A stretch of 35,873 bases of DNA from positions 1 to 35,873 of the forward strand of contig DBDH01000063.1 of the NCBI GenBank assembly GCA_002293455.1, written 5' to 3'. The notes beneath the pieces were generated by a model that had not been told where the DNA came from, did not search any database, and saw nothing but the letters and a program-made list of their open reading frames with translations. Positions 1 through 6,385 of this stretch are shown here, piece by piece. Each line of letters starts with the position of its first letter. The stretch's first letter is position 1. Origin of the DNA: Treponema sp. UBA937 (lineage in GTDB: Bacteria; Spirochaetota; Spirochaetia; Treponematales; Breznakiellaceae). Position numbers and translations under genes: made by a program.

Positions 1-23
1 GTATTTAATCAGTGTTGCCCTAG
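1..23. repeat. End of dispersed inverted-repeat element (edge copy)
   Basis: Read on the minus strand this is CTAGGGCAACACTGATTA followed by AATAC. It matches the ends of the element at 9568-9634 and the sequence starting at 35797. The element is cut by the window edge, so its full length is not visible here. It overlaps the last codons and stop of the small minus-strand gene at 9-152. Confidence 0.7.
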
Positions 24-152
24 ATAAAGTTTACGAGCATTCTCTTCAAAATTTGCAGCCGCAATGATTTGTGCCAATGCAATATGCTTACTACTGGATT
101 GCAGTTTTCTGAATTTCTCAAGTAGTGTTTTTTCTTCATCTTCGATAGGCAT
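9..152 (-). CDS. Small hypothetical protein, 47 aa, similar to an XRE regulator tail
   Basis: This is a short ORF with ATG at 152 preceded by GAGGAT at a suitable distance, ending in TGA at 9-11. The product begins MPIEDEEKTLLEKFRKL. That resembles the stretch EEKQLIEAFRKL in the C-terminal third of the XRE protein encoded head-to-head at 278-667. It has no DNA-binding helix-turn-helix of its own. It may be a remnant tail of a related regulator that acquired a start, or a small partner protein. Its last residues (LYLGQH) and stop codon are supplied by the dispersed inverted repeat at 1-23, so the original C-terminus may have been replaced by element insertion. Function unknown. Confidence 0.45.
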   Translation of the reverse strand: MPIEDEEKTLLEKFRKLQSSSKHIALAQIIAAANFEENARKLYLGQH

Positions 153-180
153 TTATACATCCTCTTATAGCTGTATATTA

Positions 181-238
181 CAGATTATAAATCTGCTTAA
201 TGCAGATTGTCAATATTGTTTTTTGTATAAGTACAAAA
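181..238. promoter_or_regulatory. Operator-like palindromes between divergent genes
   Basis: The divergent gap before the XRE gene contains CAGATT-ATA-AATCTG (181-195), a further CAGATT half-site at 203-208, and TTTTGTA-TAAG-TACAAAA (221-238, perfect 7-bp arms). A -35-like TTGTCA lies at 207-212, between the palindromes. This layout fits autoregulation by the XRE protein at 278. It is an inference from symmetry only. Confidence 0.45.
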
Positions 239-277
239 TGTTCTTGTTTTTTTTTTACAATAGAGAGATAATGAAGT

Positions 278-667
278 ATGGATAGAGAAATATTGAACCG
301 ATTTATTGAACTTAGAAAAAAATATGGTCCCACCCAACGAAAATTTGGAAAATTATTAGGTCTCTCTGATGGTTCAGTCTCTAGGATTGAATCTGGAACC
401 ATCGTAATTAATGAAAAACATATTAAACTAATTTCTGGAACATTGGGTATCAATGAAGAATGGTTTAAGACCGGTAAGGGAAGCATGTCCATTGATGCAG
501 TACCACCAGAGGAAAAACAGCTTATTGAGGCTTTTAGAAAACTATCTCCCCAAGGAAGAAGACTATCTTTAAGTTTTCTTGATGATTTAATTGAAGCAGA
601 AATTGAGTATGAGAAAAAAATGGCAGCCGATGAACAGAAATTTAAAGCTATGAGATTAAAAAATTGA
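278..667 (+). CDS. XRE-family transcriptional regulator, 129 aa
   Basis: A single helix-turn-helix of the Cro/C1 (XRE) type lies in roughly residues 6-62, with the recognition-helix pattern GLSDGSVSRIESG and the following NEEWFKTG segment seen in phage-type repressors. The C-terminal part is helical and charged and may be a dimerisation tail. It probably binds the palindromes at 181-238 and represses itself and the small gene at 9-152. The ATG at 278 follows a weak purine-rich stretch (GAGAG). It lies upstream of the RelE-type TA modules but on its own promoter region. It could be a cargo or phage-derived regulator; the target is unknown. Confidence 0.8.
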   Translation: MDREILNRFIELRKKYGPTQRKFGKLLGLSDGSVSRIESGTIVINEKHIKLISGTLGINEEWFKTGKGSMSIDAVPPEEKQLIEAFRKLSPQGRRLSLSFLDDLIEAEIEYEKKMAADEQKFKAMRLKN

Positions 668-882
668 TCTTTATTCATTTGCCTCCAGAATATTCTGGGA
701 ATCGGATCAACATCACAATCTTCATCTAGAAGTTCGATAATTCCAAAAAAAGCAGAAAAATAACGCTTCAAATTCTCTAACAGTTTCATTCTTTGCTTGA
801 CGATAAGTACATAAAAATAACAATATTCGTGGAACACGATTCTCCACTTGACAAAATGAGTACTATAGTTCACAGTTAGAAT

Positions 883-1188
883 GTGAAGGAAATACGCAAT
901 TCGAGCGAGTTTAATAGGTGGTTTGTAAAATTGCGGGATGATCGTGCTGTTGAGCGGATTACTACCCGTATTGATCGTCTTGCGAATGGTAACCCCGGTG
1001 ATAGCCGTTTTCTTGGCGATATTTCTGAATTGAAAATTGATTATGGCCCCGGTTACCGAGTTTACTACAAAGATACCAAGAAGGAAATCATTATTCTGCT
1101 TTGCGGTGGAGATAAACGAACTCAGCAAGCAGATATTGCCAAGGCGAGGGAAATCGCCAAGACTTATGATGAAGATGAGGAGGAGTGA
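883..1188 (+). CDS. RelE/ParE-superfamily toxin (addiction module killer protein), 101 aa
   Basis: The product has the compact alpha-helix plus beta-sheet pattern of the RelE/HigB-like killer proteins paired with HTH antidotes (TIGR02683 type, from memory). Visible landmarks are EFNRWFVKL, RIDRLANGNPGD, and the beta segment GPGYRVYYKDT followed by EIIILLCGGDK. The likely action is ribosome-dependent mRNA cleavage, as in related families. The frame starts with GTG at 883. An ATG two bases earlier (881) runs straight into TGA and cannot be used. The stop lies 1 bp before the ATG of the antitoxin gene, so the two are translationally close. TTGACA at 848-853 may be the -35 box. Toxin-first gene order matches this family. 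Confidence 0.85.
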   Translation: MKEIRNSSEFNRWFVKLRDDRAVERITTRIDRLANGNPGDSRFLGDISELKIDYGPGYRVYYKDTKKEIIILLCGGDKRTQQADIAKAREIAKTYDEDEEE

Positions 1189-1189
1189 T

Positions 1190-1498
1190 ATGGACACTGC
1201 GACACAAGAGAAAGTTACCTTTGAAAAGTGGGATCCTGCAAAATACATTAACACCAAAGAAAGAGTGATAGTCTTTCTTGAAGGTGCTTTGGAAGAAAAC
1301 GATCCAGATTTTCTTCTGCGAACCGTCAATAATATTGCCCGTTCTAAAGGTATGTCCCAAATAGCAAAAGAACTAGGAGTAAGCCGTAAAGGCTTATACA
1401 AATCTCTTGCCCCAGACGGAAACCCTTCTTTCAAGACCGTGTTTAAGTTGCTTGATATCTTAGGGCTTCGACTTAAAGTAGAACCGAAAAGCGCGTAA
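1190..1498 (+). CDS. HTH antitoxin of addiction module (HI1420-type antidote), 102 aa
   Basis: The ATG at 1190 follows GAGGAGTGAT directly after the toxin stop. The protein has the family layout: an N-terminal segment with KYINTKERVIVFLEGALEEND, then a helix-turn-helix (ARSKGMSQIAKELGVSRKGLYKSL), then the conserved tail NPSFKTVFKLLDILGLRL (TIGR02684 type, from memory). It should neutralise the toxin at 883-1188 and autorepress the operon. A second, diverged copy lies at 1760-2047. Confidence 0.87.
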   Translation: MDTATQEKVTFEKWDPAKYINTKERVIVFLEGALEENDPDFLLRTVNNIARSKGMSQIAKELGVSRKGLYKSLAPDGNPSFKTVFKLLDILGLRLKVEPKSA

Positions 1499-1503
1499 GA
1501 TAG

Positions 1504-1758
1504 GCCCCAAAAAGCCGCAGAACTGGAAAATTTCTTATTGCACAACGGATTTCCCGTTTGCAAGATGGAAATTCTGGTAATAATCGATTTATTGGTGATA
1601 TCTCTGAACTCAAAATTGACTATGGTCCCGGTTACAGGGTTTATTACAAAGACACCGGAAAAGAAATCATTATTTTGCTCTACGGAGGCAATAAGTCGAC
1701 CCAAGACAGCGACATTGAAAAAGCTCGAAAAATATTGAAACTTTTGAAGGAGGAATAA
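1504..1758 (+). pseudogene. N-terminally truncated copy of the RelE-type toxin
   Basis: The frame opens after TAG at 1501-1503. From about 1519 it reads as toxin (GKFLIAQRISRLQDGN, then FIGDISELKIDYGPGYRVYYKDTGKE in two blocks), closely matching the intact toxin at 883-1188 from its residue 25 or so onward. The first 20-25 residues are missing and no ATG is present. TTG at 1558 could at most give 66 aa lacking the first helix. The distal part and the link to the antitoxin at 1760 are preserved. It is most simply a decayed paralogue from a tandem duplication. Confidence 0.75.
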
Positions 1759-1759
1759 C

Positions 1760-2047
1760 ATGGAAAACATAAGCAAATGGGATTTAGCTGATGTACTTGA
1801 GACTAAGGAAGATATACTTGCCTGTCTTGATGTGGCGCTTGCTGAAAATGATACCCAATTTCTCTTTGAAACCCTCGGTGCAATTGCCCGTTCCGCAGGT
1901 ATGGCGCAAATAGCCAGAGAATTGGATGTAACTCGTGAAGGGTTATATAAATCATTATCTCCCAAGGGGCATCCTTCTTTTGAGACTGTAATTAAACTAT
2001 TTGATCTTCTGGGTTTTCGGCTCAAAATGGAACTGAAACACGCATAA
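1760..2047 (+). CDS. HTH antitoxin, second copy, 95 aa
   Basis: This is a paralogue of the antitoxin at 1190-1498. It has the same arrangement: KEDILACLDVALAEND, the HTH segment AQIARELDVTREGLYKSL and the tail HPSFETVIKLFDLLGFRL. The ATG follows AAGGAGGAATAAC, a strong ribosome binding site. Its cognate toxin (1504-1758) has lost its N-terminus, so this is now an antitoxin that may be orphaned. It could still protect against the neighbouring toxin or related toxins, or act as a spare repressor; that is inference. Confidence 0.85.
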   Translation: MENISKWDLADVLETKEDILACLDVALAENDTQFLFETLGAIARSAGMAQIARELDVTREGLYKSLSPKGHPSFETVIKLFDLLGFRLKMELKHA

Positions 2048-2125
2048 GATGATACGCTCACTTCCCATACTCCTTTTTTCTCCAGGTCCAAACAATACCT
2101 TGTAAAATCAAACTTTCTTGAGCGT

Positions 2126-3397
2126 TCATTGGCTTATCCTTTCTAAGATTGTGTTTTTGCTTAACGCTTTCGCGAGATTTACCGGGACGGCGTTTCCTAT
2201 TTGTTTGGTCTGTTCGGTAACAGTACCGAGTATTTGGTAATCGTCAGGGAATCCCGGCGCCCGTGCCAGTTCATGGGGCTTGAGCATTCGGAATCGGATA
2301 TCAAGTTTGGTCTTACCGAAACTGCCTTCCATGAGCGCAAAACGGTCTTTTGTGGTAACGGTCGGGACTGGTGCCGATGTTGGAATTACACTGCCGTTAC
2401 CGTAGTATTCCACAAGGAGCGGTTCGACAAGACAATGTTCAGCCTTTGTAACAACGGTTGATAAAGGTTCATAAATTGATCGTGTTCTGTCATTAGCGGA
2501 ATAGTGTCCTATGTTAAAAAGAAATGGTTCTACTAAAGCATGATGATTTCCGGATGTAGTTACTGTCGGTAGGGGTAAATCAAGACTGCGTACATCGTTG
2601 GAACCGTATAAAACCGCAAGAAACGGTTTCGCGTAGTCCTTCCAATATTTTTCTATACCTACAGCAATTCTATTGAGCGTTGCTGCAGCAAGGGGACGTT
2701 TTCGGTCAAAGATGGATGTTCCGGAAATACTCCAGTCGATAATGTCTTTTGCTGGTTTCCACGGTTGATAACCCAAAAGGTTACTATATCCGTCTATGTG
2801 GGTTATTTGCGGCCATGTGATTTTTTTACGGCCTTTGACTGCTTGAATAAATAAACGGCGACGCGTTGTTGGATCCCCATAATCCGCGGCAGTGAGTATT
2901 TTCCAATCTACTTTATAACCGAGACTTCGCAGGCTTGTAATAAAAGCACGGAAAGTTTTTCCTTTTTGGTTCTGTATGGGTTTTCCGATGCTGTCCAATG
3001 GTCCCCATGAAAGAAATTCCGGCACATTTTCGATTATGACACGATCTATGTAAAGCTCGGAAAGCCACTTGAGAATCAACCATGCAGAAGGGCGGCTCTG
3101 ATCGCTCCGAGGACGGCCTCCGCGGGCAATAGAATGATGCGTACATTCCGGAGAGGCCCAGAGTAGATTCACTTTGCCTTCGGGAATTACTTTTATTGGG
3201 TCCAATTGTTGTATGGATTCGCAAAGATGTTCCGCGCTAGGGTGATTTGCCGAGTGGGTTTCTATTGCACGTTCCCAATGATTGATGGCGGTGAGATTTA
3301 TGGAGTATCCAAGACATTCTGCAGCTTGATATATGCCGGTACTTTCTCCACCGGCGCCGGCAAACATGTCTACGACGGTAAGCGGCTGCTTCATCAT
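2126..3397 (-). CDS. DNA (cytosine-5-)-methyltransferase, 423 aa
   Basis: This enzyme transfers a methyl group from S-adenosylmethionine to cytosine C5 in a specific DNA sequence. The family motifs appear in order: motif I FAGAGG (residues 12-17), motif IV ASPECTHHS with the catalytic Cys85 (a variant of the usual PCQ), motif VI IIENV (121-125), motif VIII TRRRLF (178-183) and motif X IGNAVPV (400-406). The region between VIII and X is the target-recognition domain. Its start (ATG at 3397, or a second ATG at 3394) overlaps the stop of the preceding small gene as ATGA, implying coupled translation in a three-gene minus-strand operon (3881 to 2126). A divergent XRE regulator and nuclease-like gene lie on the other side, as in restriction-modification loci. 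It could also be a solitary methylase. Confidence 0.93.
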   Translation of the reverse strand: MMKQPLTVVDMFAGAGGESTGIYQAAECLGYSINLTAINHWERAIETHSANHPSAEHLCESIQQLDPIKVIPEGKVNLLWASPECTHHSIARGGRPRSDQSRPSAWLILKWLSELYIDRVIIENVPEFLSWGPLDSIGKPIQNQKGKTFRAFITSLRSLGYKVDWKILTAADYGDPTTRRRLFIQAVKGRKKITWPQITHIDGYSNLLGYQPWKPAKDIIDWSISGTSIFDRKRPLAAATLNRIAVGIEKYWKDYAKPFLAVLYGSNDVRSLDLPLPTVTTSGNHHALVEPFLFNIGHYSANDRTRSIYEPLSTVVTKAEHCLVEPLLVEYYGNGSVIPTSAPVPTVTTKDRFALMEGSFGKTKLDIRFRMLKPHELARAPGFPDDYQILGTVTEQTKQIGNAVPVNLAKALSKNTILERISQ

Positions 3398-3672
3398 GAT
3401 CTTATCCTTTTTAATTGTTGGATTTGCTGTTCCAGTTTTTCTATTTTTAGTTTTCGTATATGAAGGAGCATTCCCGTAAAATAGGATTGAGTCCTATACG
3501 GATGCGGTCCCAATGCGATGATGCCTTGGTATTCATCGTCTGTGATTTCAACTCCTATTAGCCCTTCAAGTCCGGTTTTTGTCATCATGGAATAAGGATT
3601 GTGTTTAATGATGCCGCTGAATTCATTATCCATGATTTCGATTCCTATTTTTTCAAGATGGGCATTGTTCAT
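3394..3672 (-). CDS. Hypothetical protein with an internal repeat, 92 aa
   Basis: I do not recognise this family. The sequence holds two similar tandem units of about 28-30 residues: IGIEIMDNEFSGIIKHNPYS and IGVEITDDEYQGIIALGPHP, both followed by a T-rich stretch. After them comes a basic, coiled-coil-like tail (KLKIEKLEQQIQQLKRIRS). The ATG at 3672 follows AAGG at a suitable distance. It lies 2 bp after the AbrB-like gene and overlaps the methyltransferase start by 4 bp, so all three are probably co-translated. A role tied to the methyltransferase (accessory or regulatory) is plausible but unproven. Confidence 0.75.
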   Translation of the reverse strand: MNNAHLEKIGIEIMDNEFSGIIKHNPYSMMTKTGLEGLIGVEITDDEYQGIIALGPHPYRTQSYFTGMLLHIRKLKIEKLEQQIQQLKRIRS

Positions 3673-3674
3673 TT

Positions 3675-3881
3675 TTATAACCTTCCCGATGCACGAAGAA
3701 CTGGGAAATCACTCTTTGCAAGAATGATGATAGGTAACCCTTCAATGTCACCCGTATATAAAGATAAATTATCTCCAGCGGAGACTTTCAAATTTTCACA
3801 TTGAATTGTCGGTAAGGTAATTGTTAAACCTCTCTTACCTCGTTTGCCGATTTTATATTTCTTGATTCTAACCGCAGTCAT
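3675..3881 (-). CDS. AbrB/MazE-like small DNA-binding protein, 68 aa
   Basis: The small protein has a basic N-terminus followed by a beta-rich stretch resembling the swapped-hairpin fold of AbrB/SpoVT/MazE proteins (KRGLTITLPTIQCENLKVSAGDN in two short blocks, then PIIILAKS). Such proteins are promoter-binding regulators or antitoxins. The ATG at 3881 has a GGGAGA ribosome binding site. It is the first gene of the methyltransferase operon, so it may repress that operon's promoter in the 115-bp divergent gap (3882-3996). The family call is by general pattern, not by a diagnostic motif. Confidence 0.5.
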   Translation of the reverse strand: MTAVRIKKYKIGKRGKRGLTITLPTIQCENLKVSAGDNLSLYTGDIEGLPIIILAKSDFPVLRASGRL

Positions 3882-3996
3882 AATCTTCTCCCGATGTGGT
3901 TTCTTGTCCGCACGTATTACATATTATCGGCTTTTTGTCCACATTGTCAAGCATTTTTGTGGTTTTTTTTACACTTATAAAACCGAAAATAGGAGT

Positions 3997-4398
3997 ATGG
4001 ATTTTTTTGATCGGGTGAAGGAGTATGTAAAGTTAAATAACACAACAATAGAAGGATTAATGCTTGATGTTTTTAATAAAAAGAAAGACAGAGATTCCTT
4101 TTATGGGTGGAAAAGACGATCTGTTTTACCTAGGGCTGATGAAGCTATTAGAATTGCAAAAGTATTAAATACAACCGTTGAAGAACTTGTTGAAGGGGAT
4201 GATGGAAAACGGTACATCCTTAATTTGATTTCAAAAGAGGGAAATTTATTCGCTCCGCCGGGCAGAATAGCGGATTTAGTTGAAGGATTAAAATCCTTAG
4301 ACAGTGATCAACTGGAAATTGTTCGAGGAACGTTGAATGGACTTATCTTGTCATTAAAAAACAATGAAAATATACAAAAACCAGGGGCGGTCGGGTAG
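3997..4398 (+). CDS. XRE-type regulator, 133 aa (possible controller protein)
   Basis: I chose ATG at 3997 because AGGAG lies immediately upstream and the helix-turn-helix begins just after it; a longer frame open from 3844 has no ribosome binding site. Residues about 5-66 form an HTH of the phage-repressor type (SFYGWKRRSVLPRADEAIRIAKVL, then NTTVEELVEG). The tail contains a short leucine-rich helix. It is transcribed divergently from the methyltransferase operon and upstream of the nuclease-like gene, the position of a controller (C) protein in some type II restriction systems. That assignment is inference; it may simply be a local repressor. Confidence 0.75.
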   Translation: MDFFDRVKEYVKLNNTTIEGLMLDVFNKKKDRDSFYGWKRRSVLPRADEAIRIAKVLNTTVEELVEGDDGKRYILNLISKEGNLFAPPGRIADLVEGLKSLDSDQLEIVRGTLNGLILSLKNNENIQKPGAVG

Positions 4399-4510
4399 AC
4401 AACTTTGATGAGCCTGAATGGAACGGCCGATCCCCTAATAAAACGTCTCATAGGAAAATTATACCGTTTAGGCGGGAGTGAAAAGATAAAGCATAGTGGA
4501 GTGATAATAT

Positions 4511-5104
4511 ATGACATCTGATGACCAGGAAAGAAATTTTGAAAATGCGGAAAAAGCCGAGTGTCTATTTTCAGAGTATTTAGATAATAAAAAGATACCT
4601 TATTATTTTATTGATCAAAGCAAAGAGAAATATTCCAATGAGTTTAAAGAAAATGAAATACGGAGACCTGATTTTATCATACATACAATACATGGAATCT
4701 ATTACATAGATGTAAAACATCGAGACACTAGTAAGTCTTCTGAAAAAAGATTTTACCTCAATGCAAAAGAAATAAAAAGATTATTTAGATTTCAATATAA
4801 ATTTAATGCAACTGTTTGGATTGCCTTTATTAACGTAAAGGAATCCACAGAATTCTACTTTGCGCCAATTTCAAAAATATATGAATATTATGAAAATATA
4901 AGAGAAAATATGAAATTAAAACATCCCGAAGTTTATGACCAGTTTGATTCGCGTAAATGCTTTATTGATATTCCCAATGAATTATTATTTGAACATTTAT
5001 CTCTAGAAAGAGGGTTTTACAAAGAGTCTAATGTTTGTTTCATTGATAATGAAACAAATTATTATGTAGATAAAATTATCAATATAGTAAAAAAATCAAA
5101 ATAA
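4511..5104 (+). CDS. PD-(D/E)XK nuclease-like protein, 197 aa (candidate restriction enzyme)
   Basis: No close family is recognised. The central region carries a good PD-(D/E)XK signature: RRPDF with Asp54, then about 12 residues later a beta strand ending in YIDVKH with Asp67 and Lys69. A conserved-looking upstream glutamate (Glu22, in LFSEYL) could complete the metal site. The remainder is rich in Lys, Asn, Ile and Tyr and very AT-rich compared with the right half of the window, a sign of transfer. It follows an XRE gene by 112 bp and lies on the other side of a divergent gap from a C5 methyltransferase. A type II restriction endonuclease is the leading hypothesis. A repair nuclease or a toxin of the same fold is possible. 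Confidence 0.6.
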   Translation: MTSDDQERNFENAEKAECLFSEYLDNKKIPYYFIDQSKEKYSNEFKENEIRRPDFIIHTIHGIYYIDVKHRDTSKSSEKRFYLNAKEIKRLFRFQYKFNATVWIAFINVKESTEFYFAPISKIYEYYENIRENMKLKHPEVYDQFDSRKCFIDIPNELLFEHLSLERGFYKESNVCFIDNETNYYVDKIINIVKKSK

Positions 5105-5114
5105 AAAACACTAC

Positions 5115-5147
5115 TGTACAGGGACGATCTCGTCAAAAAGTAATTTA
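5115..5147. repeat. 33-bp dispersed repeat, copy 1
   Basis: The core is AGGGACGATCTCGTCAAAAA, followed by GTAATTTA. The copy at 6845-6877 is identical in 32 of 33 positions. It includes the inverted pair GACGA/TCGTC separated by two bases. Both copies lie shortly after the end of a plus-strand gene (4511-5104 here). Confidence 0.8.
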
Positions 5148-5184
5148 TGCTATACCCCCCAATATTTAGTATTCAAGGACAGGA

Positions 5185-5304
5185 TTATTCGATCAGAATA
5201 TAATCCCCTTGTTCTTCATCCCACTTACCATTCTCTTGGAGGAGTCCTTCCTCGTCAAGAAAGGAACACCTTGACGGATAGCTTAATTTATACCATGATT
5301 TACC
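5185..5304 (-). pseudogene. 3'-end fragment of a MORN-like secreted protein gene
   Basis: The minus frame ends in GKWDEEQGDYILIE followed by TAA, matching the C-terminus of the full gene at 8064-9263 (CQWDEEKGDYVLIE) and the other fragment at 6019-6141. Similarity covers only about the last 40 residues and stops where the Phd/RelE promoter begins (5305). It looks like the stump of a paralogue whose 5' part was removed or replaced. It has no start codon or signal peptide of its own. Confidence 0.75.
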
Positions 5305-5310
5305 TATAAT
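5282..5310 (+). promoter_or_regulatory. Promoter of the Phd/RelE module
   Basis: There is a perfect -10 box TATAAT at 5305-5310 and a weak -35 CTTAAT at 5282-5287, with a 17-bp spacer. It lies 29 bp before the antitoxin ATG, and a strong AGAAAGGAG ribosome binding site follows. Confidence 0.55.
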
Positions 5311-5338
5311 AGTACTAAGCAGAAAGGAGACGTATCGT

Positions 5339-5617
5339 ATGCCAAAGGTAGCCCCTGTTGTCCCGGTTTCAGATTGGCGCAATAAAACCGCCGAAATGAC
5401 ACGATTAGTAGAGCAGGCTGATGGTCCCGTTTATGTAACGGTGAATGGGCGCAGCCGCATTGTTTGTCTCAGCGTTGAGAATTACGAAACAGAACAGTTT
5501 GAATCGGAAGTATACGCAAAATTAAAAGAAGCTGAAGCACAGCGAGATGCCGGATTGCCGACTGTCAGCCACAACAAGGTCATGGCTGATTTGCGTGCCC
5601 GTAAGAAGCACGTATGA
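5339..5617 (+). CDS. Phd/YefM-family antitoxin, 92 aa
   Basis: The N-terminal two-thirds show the Phd/YefM pattern: VPVSDWRNKTAEMTRLVEQ, then GPVYVTVNGRSRIVCLSVENYE, the standard DNA-binding and dimer fold of these antitoxins. The C-terminal tail (residues about 58-92) is the charged toxin-neutralising region. The ATG at 5339 has AGAAAGGAG upstream. Its stop overlaps the toxin start as ATGA (5614-5617), so translation is coupled and antitoxin comes first. It should autorepress the promoter at 5282-5310. A MORN-gene stump lies directly upstream on the opposite strand. Confidence 0.88.
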   Translation: MPKVAPVVPVSDWRNKTAEMTRLVEQADGPVYVTVNGRSRIVCLSVENYETEQFESEVYAKLKEAEAQRDAGLPTVSHNKVMADLRARKKHV

Positions 5618-5931
5618 AAGAACTCCCTGTGGAATATCTGCCAGCGGCAGTTGATGATCTAAATCAAATTTATGATTATATCGCCTTGAAACTGCACGCC
5701 CCGCAGGCAGCAGACAATTTCTTGGATGCTATGGATGATGCCGCAGGGAGAATTGGGCAGCATCCGTTCTCTTGCAAAGTTTATGTGCCGACACACCCAT
5801 TGAAATATGAAGTCCGTCAGCTTGTTGTGAACAACTTTATGGCTTTTTACGAAGTAGATATGGAAGCAGAACGCGTGATTATCCATCGTGTTGTGTATGG
5901 TCGTCGTGATTTAGATAAGGTTGTTATTTAA
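5614..5931 (+). CDS. RelE/ParE-family toxin, 105 aa
   Basis: The protein starts PVEYLPAAVDDLNQIYDYIA and ends with a beta-rich segment containing YEVDMEAERVIIHRVVYGRRD, the usual ParE/RelE signature (helical hairpin, then a sheet ending in a basic VxxGRRD strand). Members either cut mRNA on the ribosome or poison gyrase; this sequence alone does not decide which. It is translationally coupled to the Phd-type antitoxin at 5339-5617. A strong hairpin (5975-6013) closes the transcript. Confidence 0.88.
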   Translation: MKELPVEYLPAAVDDLNQIYDYIALKLHAPQAADNFLDAMDDAAGRIGQHPFSCKVYVPTHPLKYEVRQLVVNNFMAFYEVDMEAERVIIHRVVYGRRDLDKVVI

Positions 5932-5974
5932 AAATCATCTCATAGAAATATGGCGGGATCGGTGAAATATTTTG

Positions 5975-6013
5975 TATTCGGGGACAGCAAAGTTGATTTG
6001 CTGCCCTCGAATA
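5975..6013. terminator. Strong hairpin between converging relE-type gene and MORN stump
   Basis: The left arm 5975-5991 (TATTCGGGGACAGCAAA) pairs with 5997-6013 over 17 positions with one mismatch and one G-T pair, and the loop is GTTGA. No long T tract follows, so termination efficiency is uncertain. A deleted version of the same flank (TATTCAAGGACAG) precedes the MORN stump at 5185, so the hairpin belongs to the MORN gene's 3' flank. Confidence 0.6.
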
Positions 6014-6018
6014 TAGGA

Positions 6019-6141
6019 TTATTCGATCAGAACATAATCTCCTTGTTCTTCATCCCATTGACATTTACCTTGGAGGAGCATTTCCCCGTCAAAGTAAAGT
6101 AAATCCCCTTGGTCTACTCTTAAATCGCCTATGTATTCACC
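6019..6141 (-). pseudogene. Second 3'-end fragment of the MORN-like gene
   Basis: The minus frame reads GEYIGDLRVDQGDLLYFDGE and ends QWDEEQGDYVLIE followed by TAA. It is nearly identical to the last 40 residues of the gene at 8064-9263. The match ends abruptly at 6141, just before the hicA promoter. With the stump at 5185-5304 it shows that copies of this gene once lay here and were replaced on their 5' side by TA modules. Confidence 0.8.
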
Positions 6142-6155
6142 TCAAGGAATAATAA

Positions 6156-6186
6156 TTGACAATACAATATATATGTTGTAACATAT
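6156..6186 (+). promoter_or_regulatory. hicA: hicAB promoter with operator-like palindrome
   Basis: A consensus -35 TTGACA (6156-6161) and TAACAT (6179-6184) are separated by 17 bp. The -10 box lies inside ATATGTT-GT-AACATAT (6171-6186), a palindrome that suits repression by the HTH-bearing HicB. Transcription would begin at about 6190, essentially at the first hicA codons. Confidence 0.6.
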
Positions 6187-6373
6187 TGATACGACGGCAA
6201 AAGAAATAATAAAGATTTTGAAAGAAAATGGTTGGACTCTTGACCGTATCAATGGCTCTCATCATATTTTTGTAAAATCCGGTTGCCGTCCAGTAACAGT
6301 TCCGATTCACGGGAATAGTGATAAATATCCTTTCTGTAAAAGGATTTTGAGACAAGCCGGAATAAGTAAGTAG
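6185..6373 (+). CDS. hicA: HicA-type mRNA interferase toxin, about 62 aa, no canonical start
   Basis: The frame gives a complete HicA: TAKEIIKILKENGWTLDRI, then GSHHIFVK with the catalytic histidine in the conserved G-S-H-H motif, then VTVPIHGN and a tail KRILRQAGISK. It folds like a double-stranded RNA-binding domain and cleaves mRNA. The expected start codon position holds ATT (6185-6187), preceded in frame by TAA. No ATG, GTG or ribosome binding site is nearby, and the next in-frame candidate is TTG at 6218. ATT initiation, leaderless translation or a disabled start are the options. Its stop lies 12 bp before hicB. Confidence 0.8.
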   Translation: MDTTAKEIIKILKENGWTLDRINGSHHIFVKSGCRPVTVPIHGNSDKYPFCKRILRQAGISK

Positions 6374-6385
6374 GAGGTTTTTATA

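Noticed and set aside
663..789. Possible minus-strand gene remnant beginning MKLLENLKRYFSAFFGIIEL
   Set aside because: It looks protein-like and lies outside the plus-strand genes, but the frame has no stop of its own near 663, no ribosome binding site, and no family I can name.
178..2091. A 637-codon minus-strand open frame antisense to the XRE gene and both RelE-type TA modules
   Set aside because: It has no ribosome binding site and no family pattern, and it is complementary to four well-supported genes. Its two similar halves merely mirror the tandem TA duplication.
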